Source of the DNA: Ophiothrix spiculata
Taxonomy: Eukaryota; Echinodermata; Ophiuroidea; Amphilepidida; Ophiotrichidae
DNA: 24,195 bases
Assembly (NCBI GenBank): GCA_000969725.1
Contig: JXSR01S028502.1
Reading direction: 5' to 3' (one strand)
Translations under genes and position numbers: made by a program
Notes under the pieces: model-generated
What the model was told of the DNA's origin: nothing
Database searches by the model: none
The model's input: the letters and a program-made list of their open reading frames with translations, nothing else
Part shown: positions 10,438-18,413 of the stretch, in pieces
Layout: every line of letters starts with the position of its first letter
How positions within the stretch are numbered: position 1 is the first letter of the stretch

Positions 10438-10655
10438 AGGGGCACATTAGATTTCCAGGGGGAGCAGGAAGTTTTTTGGGGAAAAAAATTGAAAAAAATT
10501 CCCCCTCCACAGGAAGAAAGAAAAAAATTACCCCCTGAACATGGAATAGGAAGAAAAACAGTAATTTCCAGGGGGGAAATCGCTCCCGAATGGAGCGCAA
10601 AAAAAATCAACCCCGAACCCAATTTCCTGCCCCCTGGAAATCTAATGGTGCGCCT
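10438..10655. mobile_element. 218-bp inverted-repeat element
   Basis: The left end AGGGGCAC then ATTAGATTTCCAGGGGG (10438-10463) matches the reverse complement of the right end, AGGCGCACC then ATTAGATTTCCAGGGGG (10655 back to about 10629), with a few single-base differences, and continues into GCAGGAA on both sides. The interior is made of G/C runs alternating with A runs (GGGGAAAAAAATT, TTCCCCCTCC and similar), and many of these can also pair. It lies just after the poly-C tract. The open frames on the minus strand are low-complexity by-products. Confidence 0.65.
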
Positions 10656-11756
10656 CTAATCAAGTATTTTCAATCAAATATTTGCCACTTTTTAGCTGTA
10701 TAAATAGTCATGTTTGTATAATTAAAAAAATCATTTCTGTAAAACCCTATGTTGGGTGGCACTACCTAGGGAAAAAAGTGAGTACACCCTAGATCAAAAT
10801 AGACTAGCTCCACTGAATTTGTAATTTCTTAATGTACATTACTATAAATCCATGTCAGTATGAAGTATGGGTGTACAGATAGAGACATTCACAAAATTGT
10901 ATTTTTGTGAAATTTTATATTTGTTTTGAAAGGTATTAAAATTATCTCTAAAATGAGGGGTCAACCACTTCATACGAGTAACAAATGGCAAAGTTATGGA
11001 TGAAAAACATACATTGAAATTCAACCAAATTAATGCCAAAAAATGGGATCCTATATAATATGGGAAATTTCAACACAATTTTCCATGTTTTTACCCATTT
11101 TCAAACCTGGGGGGGGGGGGCACAAAAATGTGCATCTATTTCATAGCATGTGCTTGGTATCAATTGAAAAGTATTGCTTTAAAAAATACATATTTTTTAT
11201 ATACATTGAGCCTGAACAGAATTGAAGATAGCTAAACAACTCAGACTATGATGTATACTTACTAATGGTGCTTTTATACAGATGTCCTGGTTGTAGATGA
11301 TACACATATTCTAATATTATTAAAATAATAAAATATAATAAAATTACTAGTGCCCCCTGGGGTAGCATCATCATACAATAAATAAAACAGGGAGTTCTAC
11401 AATAACGATATAGCGCATCAGGTTTTCCCATGCTACTATACAACAAACAAACATATGAATAATAAATGATGATAGTACCAATGGGTAATTACAGAGGAAA
11501 TAAAGAGAAGCTCACACCACCAGCACATAAATGTTAAGTTTCATTTCTTTGAAATGGTAGCATCTGTAATAGGTAAAAAAGTTTACAAAAAATGAAAGGA
11601 AATTGTGTCTCATGTCATCTTTTTCTTGTTTTAGGACAAAAAAAACCACCCAAATATGTTTCTTGTAACATACCCAAAAAACATAAGTTACAAAACAGAC
11701 CTATTTAGGGCACCTTTAGCAAGAAATCTAATAAGAATATAAACCCATCTGACAAA
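10656..11756. other. Intergenic with a poly-G run, no supported gene
   Basis: A run of 12 G lies at 11109-11120. The remainder is AT-rich, with no splice-bounded open frame, RNA gene or inverted repeat that I can support. Confidence 0.4.
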
Positions 11757-12517
11757 TGTGACCCGTCATATCAATATAAACCTTAAGGTTAGCATAGTAT
11801 ATTTTGCGATATGGGTCATTGAAGCTGAACATAGTCAAAAATCGCATCGAAGGTTGAATTTCTAATTTCATTGGCAACATTACATTTGAATTGTCTCCCT
11901 ATCATATTTATCATACAACCAAAACATTAGAAAAATGTGTTAAAAACCAAGATAAAAATCCTCTTCACTCATTACAAAAACTTATAATAAACTCAATTTT
12001 CTCAGATCAATTGTTCTCCAAATCAGCCTGATGTCTTTTACCAATTTAGATTAACTTTATAACCGAACATCCAATAACCAAAAGCAAAGTGTCATTTAAA
12101 GCTTACAAATTATCTTAAGTTACCCTTCAGGGTCCCAAAATGAAAATTGATTGTTAAGTCTCATCTGAAAGTTATATTTTAAGCTTTCAAATGACACCTT
12201 GCTTTTGGTTATTGGATGATCGATTGCAAAGTTACATTCAAATTGGTGAAAGGCATCGGGCTGATTCAGAAAACTTTAGTTCTGAGAAAATTTAGTTTAA
12301 AGTTTCTGCACTGGTACAACTTGAATGGAGAAAGGATTTTTATCTCGGTTTTTAAAACATTTGTCTTATATTTTGGATGTTGGAACCTGATTAATATGAT
12401 AGTTGAAATTAGAAATTCGACCTTGGACGTGATTTTTGACTATGCTCAGCTTCAATGGCCCATATCTCATAATTTACTTTGCAAACCTCAAGGTACCTTT
12501 AGATATGGTGGGTCACA
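11757..12517. mobile_element. 761-bp palindromic dimer of the TGTGACCC-family element
   Basis: Both ends carry the TGTGACCC terminus (11757 and, inverted, 12517). The right half (about 12125-12517) reads in the same direction as the monomer at 1594-2051, with shared words such as CAAAATGAAAATTGATT, TTTTGGTTATTGGATG and AATTCGACCTTGGACGTG. The left half (11757 to about 12130) is the same sequence in reverse complement, so two copies meet head to head near their AGGGTCCC ends and the whole folds back. The monomer and right half are clearly alignable; the left half is more diverged. The 126-codon open frame at 12216-12596 lies mostly within the right half and is not a gene. A clear TA duplication is not seen at these edges. 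Confidence 0.7.
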
Positions 12518-12700
12518 AATGTACTTTGGTAGGCCTATGATTCCAGACTTTCAGAATAACCAAATCACACCTCATGCAAACAAAGCTCTAACTTAATCAG
12601 CGAGTTTTTGCCTCAATGTGACAACGGCAGATTACTGAGTTCAAATTGGTTAATAGGGTGTTATTGAACCAGCCTCAATAAAACATCTTCATTTAGATCC

Positions 12701-12750
12701 NNNNNNNNNNNNNNNNNNNNNNNNNNNNNNNNNNNNNNNNNNNNNNNNNN
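12701..12750. other. Assembly gap of 50 N
   Basis: Fifty undetermined bases, followed directly by a run of nine G (12751-12759). The true size and content are unknown. The G run probably contributed to the break. Confidence 0.98.
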
Positions 12751-12949
12751 GGGGGGGGGTGTACGTAGTACAAAAGGAGTAATGCGGATGTGCGACTTTA
12801 AATGTAATTTGAAGTGCAAAAATGCTAACTATAAATTTGTAAACATTATATCTAAGGATTAAAATGACTATCATTAGTCACACTTGAAGTGTTTTCTTCT
12901 ATCAAAAAGCAAATTATGTAAAATATATGGTTTAAAATACCCATGTGAC

Positions 12950-13136
12950 TTAAGGGAACCATTTTAGGGTGATCCATTGTCCCCTTAAAAGTTGCCCTTG
13001 AAATTATAAGAGTTAAGGGATTCCCTTATGTTTTTGTTCATTAAGTGTTACTCTAAGAGTTTGCCTTAAAATTCAGCAGATTTAAGGGAATCCCTTAAAA
13101 AGATGCACTTAAGTGTGCTTTATGAATACGGCCCCT
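12950..13136. mobile_element. Partial palindrome-rich repeat ending TTTATGAATACGGCCCC
   Basis: The tract holds several short perfect palindromes of one theme: TAAGGGATTCCCTTA (13014-13028), TTAAGGGAATCCCTTAA (13082-13098) and CACTTAAGTG (13106-13115). It ends in TTTATGAATACGGCCCC, which looks like a transposon terminus. No complementary GGGGCCGTATTCATAAA end is found on the left, and it may lie in or before the assembly gap. Boundaries are therefore approximate and the element class is inferred. Confidence 0.45.
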
Positions 13137-13198
13137 GGTGCCTAGGGGACAAGACACGTTGATAAGCAATGGGAAGATGGATTCTGCAGTGGACTATA

Positions 13199-13696
13199 GG
13201 TAACATTTCTAGGGTGGACACAAAATTAATCTATTGCAAGACTCTGCAGGAGGAAGGGGCAAAGTCAATGCAGGGGTTAAATTTCATATTTTGGGATATA
13301 ACTCAAGAACCAATCATTAGAAATGGTTCAAAGTACTGTAGAAGTGGTATATTTCGCGCTACATTTATTTTCGCGCTTTTTCGGCAAAATGAAATTTGCG
13401 CGAAAATTAATGTGGATTTGTTACAAATGGAATTATATACTCGGACAATGTTCATATGCGCGGGAAAAAAACGCGCGAAATGGTCCAAAATTGGCTGAGC
13501 GCGAAAATTACTGAGCGCGGAAATATTGGCCTTTACAGTATACTTTTCCTGCTTCCTTATGATGGTAGGAACATGTTAGAATGGGTATAAACAATATTTG
13601 ATCAATTTTGAAATTTGCCCCCTGCATTGACTTTATTCCCCTCCTGCAGGGTCCCATGCAACAGATTGATTTTGTGTCCACCCTAGTGATGTTACC
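13199..13696. mobile_element. Foldback element with long TIRs, interrupted by a second MITE
   Basis: The left arm begins GGTAACATTTCTAGGGTGGA and continues through CTGCAGGAGG and AAAGTCAATGCAGGGG to about 13295. The right arm (about 13600-13696) is its reverse complement, with roughly 100 alignable bases and scattered differences. Its middle is occupied by a separate inverted-repeat element at 13334-13540, so the outer element is the older one. There is no transposase. Short open frames across the arms are incidental. Confidence 0.7.
13334..13540. mobile_element. Nested 207-bp MITE rich in TTTCGCGC motifs
   Basis: The ends TACTGTAGAAGTGGTATATT and, from the other side, TACTGTAAAGGCCAATATTT are imperfect inverted repeats. 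The outermost TA may be the target duplication. The interior carries the octamer TTTCGCGC or its complement at 13352-13359, 13369-13376, 13398-13405, 13473-13480 and 13499-13506, plus GCGGGAAA at 13460-13467. All six match TTTSSCGC, the published E2F consensus. CpG density is far above the surroundings. It lies about 820 bp upstream of the TRIM start codon. Confidence 0.65.
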
Positions 13697-14358
13697 AATG
13701 GTCCTGAGAACCCATCTAGATAGGACACATTAAAATAACTTCCTGTTGAAGTTTGCTTCCCGATATGTGTTATATTCGCTGGGCATAGTTTAAAAATCCC
13801 TGGGAATATCTAGTGTATATGACAAACAACATAGAAACAAAAGTGAAAGATATATCAACTTATTTTGATTCATTTTGTACTATAATCATAACTAAAACCA
13901 AGCATTGACAGCCAAAACAATGAACAAACAAGACGGTCATTTACGTTAACAAAACTTGAGGAGAAATATCTACAGCGCGTTCACTTTTGATGCACTTTAT
14001 CATCACGACAATGCTTAGTCCTTGGTACAATAGTATGTTTCTTATTCATGCAAGATGGAAGTAGTTATATACTATCAGCAAAGACAGTGGCTAGTTTGAT
14101 CAATATAATGGAGTCAAACCACAACAGCAGCATGATGACACTAGCATTCTACTAGATTTGTCAAACTTTTTCTACAATATCATATAAATAAAGTTGTATT
14201 TTCAAAAGTTCTCACTATATTATTGATAGGATCAATGAAACCATAACTTTTCACACTACAATACAGAGTGACATTGGATTTACTTTTCAGTATTTTTTGT
14301 ACATAAAAAAAAAGAGGATTTCATTTCTAAATCTTCCTTGTTTTCAACTAAAATCAAA
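13697..14358 (+). promoter_or_regulatory. Upstream region of the TRIM gene, possible TATA and 5' UTR splice acceptor
   Basis: No coding sequence is seen here. A TATAAATA word lies at 14183-14190, about 170 bp before the start codon. A polypyrimidine tract ending in TTTACTTTTCAG (to 14290) could be the acceptor of an intron in the 5' UTR. Both are weak single-site matches. If the acceptor is used, the true promoter lies further upstream, possibly near the nested MITE. Confidence 0.25.
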
Positions 14359-17300
14359 ATGGCTGCTTCTTTATCACCAATACAACGACAAGAAGATTTC
14401 ATGGAAGAATTTCTTGAATGCTCAATATGTGCCGAGCCTTACGATGACGACCAACACAAAGCCAAATGCCTACCGTGTTTACATACCTATTGTAAATCAT
14501 GCTTAGAAAAGCACACCAGTGGTAAATCAAAGTTCCATTGTCCAAACTGCCGCTGTTTAGTTGTTTTAGCAGAAGGAAATGTGGACAAGTTGCAAAACAA
14601 TTTTATAATTGAGAACCTAAAAGATTATCGCGATATTTTCAACTTATCTTCAGTTACCTGTGGTAGTTGTGAAGATAGCAGGAATGTGGCTGAAAGCTTC
14701 TGTCATGACTGTGGATGCTTTCTCTGCCATGAATGCATCAATGCGCACAAGCGACTTGGACCATTACGAATGCACAAACTGTCTACGCTAGAAGCGTTGC
14801 AAAAACAAAAATGTAATCCTGTATCACAATGCAACCAAAAATGCGAACGACATCCAAAACAGGAATTGAACTTCTATTGCAGGGAACGCAAATGCAAAAT
14901 TCCAGTCTGCTCATCTTGTGGATTAACAGACCACAAAAATCATGACCTTGTTGATTTAACAGTAGCCATTAATGAAGTTATGGTCATCTTACAAAGCTTA
15001 TCGACACATGTGTGTTGTAAAAATCAAGACGAAGTTGAGACTGAGCTGAACAAAATAGAAGCAACTAAGAAAACTTTGATGGATAATTATGAAATGAAAT
15101 TGAACCACATGCTGAAATCAAAAGAAACACTGATCAATCTGATTGAAAGTCAGCACACTATAGCGAAATCTCATCTTCAAAGCTTATATGACACAGAGAT
15201 GGAGCATTTATCAGGTGCCATGGAATCCTTAGACTCCCTCGCAGCCCAAATGACTAGTGCCTGTGAGTTTGCAAACCAAGCCTGTGATACTAGTAATCCT
15301 ATACATCTTCTAACTTCACAGGTTCACATCAAGGAGAGATTACTGGAGCTTAATAATAAGGAAGTACCATCAACTGTTATGGACAAGGTACACTTAATTT
15401 TTACTCAGCATCATCACTCAGCAATGTCTGAAATTCAAGGTTTGGTAAAGCATTTGTTTGACAATGACTGGGAAAAGAACCTATCACACTGTCAAGGTAA
15501 GTTTATTCTTGATTTTTGTTGATATCATACTGATCGTAGTTGAATTTAACTTTAAACTATACATTTTCTTTTAATTCCTGCAAGATCATACCTACAAAAG
15601 CATACCCCTTTAAGTAGTTTGAAAAAGTGTGTCACAAAATTGATTCATTTGAAAAATAAGACTTTCACAACATCAGATTTTTTTTCTTGTTAAAAGTTTT
15701 GTGTCAGAAGAGATTTGCTTGCCCGAAAGTGCTTGCATTTTGAAGATACATATGAAAGTATGTCATTTTCTAATTATTGTTGGGGCCCCAGCAGTAATAA
15801 GCCTTTTAGAAGAATGGCCGTCACAAAAGGAGAGGACAATATTCCAAATGGGTAAAATTAAGATAACAATAGGAGAGGGCATAATTTGGTTTGGGTAAAA
15901 CCAGGGAAACACAAAAGATGTTGGGGCGAGTGTGCAATGTCAGCCATACCTCAAAAAGGCTTATTACAGCACAGTAGCCTATGAGGATTTTTAAAAGGAT
16001 GAAAAGTTTGCAACTTCAAAATGAATAGACAGAATCAAGTGACATTTTCAGCATACATTCATGTGGTACTCTTCTTTTTATCTAGCTAAAAACAGGTGAG
16101 GTTATCACCACACCGGAATCATGAATTGCACCTTTAACTTGATACCTTCGTTTTAGCCCAAACTGAATATTTTGACACCTCAGACATCTTCCAGTCTATA
16201 TCCCAATATTGTATGGATGTTGTTACATTTAATAAACCTTGATACCAAATTTAATTTCACTTCCGTCTAATACTACACATCATAGTGGGAAATGTTATCA
16301 AATTCCAAGGGTGTATAATATCACAGGGGCTGGCACTATGTTTGCACTGAAAGCATTCAGGTTCCACCTTTTCTAGATGCAGTATCAACCGATGACGCAT
16401 GTGTAAGGCTCAAAAGACCCCCCTTTTCAGCATCGCTGTCGGTCCAGTTCCGCGTGGCACAATCCCCCTAACTTAGCCAAATTTTTAGGGGGCAAATAGA
16501 CTTGTTTCCTATCTGTACTTTCTTTATTTATGATCTTAACTGACAAGACTTGACTTTCTTCACAAGTGGAGAATCTTTAGGTCTGATCACAGATAGTTAC
16601 TTTGGCAAATCTTTTGATTTAAAGCATAATTTAGTTTGAGGGTAGGAGGTGCTCAGGGCATTTATCTCATGTTGAATTGCTTTGCTTTCCATTCCATTAA
16701 ATAATGTAATCTGCACATTATTATTTTTTCAGACGATGGTAATTATGTGACATCAGAATCTGAAGTAAGAAGCAAATCAGTGAAAATCTCTTGCAAAGTC
16801 AAGAAGTCTAACTCCTCAGTTGGTGGAAAACTGAAAAAGGTCAAAATGTCACTCATCAAATCTTCATCAAAGACACCGCCATTGTCAATACCTTTAGTGA
16901 AAGTGCCAACTAATGGTTCTTCAGAATCACTGTTATCATCTGGAAAAGGAGGAGGAACACTAAGTAGTACCTCCTCTGAGCGATCACTATGCAGTACCAC
17001 CAGTGAACTCAAAGAGGGAACAACACAATGTAGTACCGCCACTGAACCCAAAGAAGGAACAACACAATGTAGTACCGCCACTGAGCCCAAAGTGGCATCT
17101 ATACTACGTAGTACCTCTACTGAGTCAAAGAAAGGCTCATCACCACACAGTATCTCTTCTGATCATTCAGTTGATCCACGTCAGTGCACCATAGAATTCC
17201 AATTCAACCCCAACTTGATGAGTCGTGTTAATGCCATTATTCACACTGTCAATATCTGTGGTAGGCCGATGACCACTGGTGGGCTTAAGATAGAAGTCCG

Positions 17301-17481
17301 ACGAGAAAAACAAGACGGTACATCAAGCTTGCTCAAAGTGCAAGACAACGGCAATGGGACATACATGTTTGGATATAAAAAAGGCTCACATAGTGTGCCA
17401 ATTGCACACATACATGTCACAATAAATGGTGTGCCAATAAAAGGAAGTCCTTTCAATCCATACCGAAGCAAACAGAAATAG
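14359..17481 (+). CDS. TRIM45-like RING/B-box/coiled-coil/filamin protein, two coding exons
   Basis: Predicted E3 ubiquitin ligase of the tripartite-motif family, 628 residues. Coding exons are 14359-15496 and 16733-17481. The donor is AAG|GTAAGT and the acceptor TTTTTTCAG|AC. The junction falls after the first base of a codon and restores an Asp. The start ATG has A at -3 and G at +4. In order: RING C3HC4 (C21, C24, C40, H42, C45, C48, C61, C64); B-box 1 (C101, C104, C115, C118, C123, C126, H130, H139); B-box 2 (C162, H165, C174, C179, C184, C187, H192, H195); coiled coil about 200-345; Ser/Thr-rich linker with 13-residue repeats about 453-527; filamin repeat about 530-623, with DNGNGTY and IKGSPF signatures. 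No NHL repeats follow. Two B-boxes plus a C-terminal filamin repeat is the TRIM45 layout; TRIM2/3 and TRIM71 would carry NHL repeats. Vertebrate TRIM45 (about 580 residues) is reported to dampen MAPK and NF-kB signalling. All zinc ligands are intact, so an active ligase is likely. One-to-one orthology is not proven, because TRIM genes expand often in invertebrates. Confidence 0.88.
15497..16732 (+). other. Intron of the TRIM45-like gene
   Basis: A 1236-bp phase-1 intron starting GTAAGT and ending TTATTTTTTCAG. It separates the RING/B-box/coiled-coil exon from the linker/filamin exon. It carries no open frame or element I can support; a short open frame at 15701-15898 is incidental. Confidence 0.85.
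16951..17175 (+). repeat. 39-bp coding tandem repeat in the TRIM linker
   Basis: In-frame repeat of a 13-codon unit encoding variants of TTQCSTATEPKEG. Units lie at 16981-17019, 17020-17058, 17059-17097, 17098-17136 and 17137-17175, with a shortened first unit at 16951-16980. Units two and three are nearly identical in DNA over their first 33 bases (one difference), pointing to recent expansion; the outer units are more diverged. The units keep an S-T-x-[ST]-E core, which would suit a flexible, possibly phosphorylated linker. The 115-codon open frame on the minus strand here is a by-product of this repeat. Confidence 0.85.
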
Positions 17482-17610
17482 ATTTCATGTAAAAAACTTT
17501 ATTGTATGTTGATGAAAAAACTGTACTTTAAAATTTCGTCAAACCAGAACTAAAATATAAACCATGCTCTGACAGATTTTCTTGGTCTTGTGATAATATC
17601 AGAAGGTGAC

Positions 17611-17616
17611 AATAAA
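17611..17616 (+). terminator. Polyadenylation signal AATAAA of the TRIM45-like gene
   Basis: A canonical AATAAA lies 130 bp after the stop codon and is followed at once by a GT-rich stretch (TGTGAGTGTG). That is the usual order for an animal cleavage and polyadenylation site. The 3' UTR would be about 150 bp. Confidence 0.6.
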
Positions 17617-17639
17617 TGTGAGTGTGAAGAGTAGCCAAA

Positions 17640-18254
17640 GTAGTGGAAGGGGCACGCGCACCCCGGGGTCTACAAAAAAATTTAAAAAAGGAAAAAACAA
17701 AAACAATAGGAAAAAAAAACAAAAAAGATGCAGTAGTCCTAATTACTGCTAATAATACATTTGTACACATACAGGCAGGTACCCCTAGTGACCCCTGGAC
17801 CCGTCACTGTTTTGGACTAGGATTTATTTCGCAAAATCCTTGCTACACACCTACAAGCTTTTGAAAAAGAAATTTGTATCTCGATGTGAAATACACTCCA
17901 TGCACATTACCAAAATGACAATGAGTCTCATTTCCCCTATATATAACTTCTTCCCTGGCTTGACCAGTCCTGTATGTCAATGGCCTAGCAGACATACTAC
18001 TGTCCATTTCTACAAAAATAATAGATGAGTTGAATTTTGATGATGTTTTCCTGTGCACCTGATCATATCTTAAAGGTGAAAGAAACGGATAATAAAGGTA
18101 TTGAGTAGTTTTTGTTTAAATATTCCAATTGTAAAACAGTGATACATTTAGGTGTTTCATGGGTGTATAGGTGTTTTCAATTTTGTGAGAAAATTCAAAT
18201 GAGAAAAAGTAGAAAACTCAGTTTTCCAAACAAACAATCTGCTGTTTTCCTCAG
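17640..18254. other. Intergenic, GC-rich patch then A-rich tract
   Basis: A GC-rich patch with the near-palindrome GGGGCACGCGCACCCC (17649-17664) is followed by an A-rich tract (about 17675-17730), the order expected for the tail of an old retroposed sequence, though no head is visible. No gene is supported. Confidence 0.35.
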
Positions 18255-18413
18255 TGGATTGTGATGATTTAGGCAGATCCAGTGGACTGACATTTTGTGA
18301 TGTCAGCCTAAACTCTCACAATGGATGGCAGAATACAACAGAATGGACTATCTGTAAAACCAATTGCAAAACGCACCACAATCGCACCGCAAACAGATAA
18401 AAGGAATCTGACC
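18255..18413 (+). other. Candidate exon, possible alternative last exon of the TRIM gene
   Basis: Bounded by an acceptor-like TGTTTTCCTCAG| and a donor-like ACC|GTAAGTG. One frame is open from the acceptor for 47 codons and stops at TAA (18398-18400). It encodes a Cys/His/Asn-rich peptide (for example TFCDV and CKTNCKTHHNR). Two leading bases complete the single base left by TRIM exon 1, so exon 1 could splice here in frame and skip the filamin exon. The other two frames stop early, so it could not be an internal coding exon; a UTR exon is possible. I recognise no domain. Evidence is only splice-site likeness and phase. Confidence 0.3.

Noticed and set aside
10385..10622. Two overlapping minus-strand open frames rich in Phe, Gly and Pro
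   Set aside because: They translate the G/C-run and A-run interior of an inverted-repeat element and are low-complexity by-products.
12216..12596. 126-codon open frame
   Set aside because: It lies mostly inside the right half of the dimeric TGTGACCC-family element, and the monomer copy at 1594-2051 is not open in the same frame.
13169..13514. Three overlapping open frames on both strands
   Set aside because: All lie across the nested foldback elements, and reciprocal open frames on both strands are expected from inverted repeats.
14338..14358. Upstream extension of TRIM exon 1 by seven codons from a TTG
   Set aside because: Animal translation very rarely starts at TTG, and the ATG at 14359 has a strong context (A at -3, G at +4).
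16743..17090. 115-codon minus-strand open frame opposite TRIM exon 2
   Set aside because: It is the antisense shadow of the in-frame 39-bp coding repeat. Its apparent protein repeats come from that repeat.
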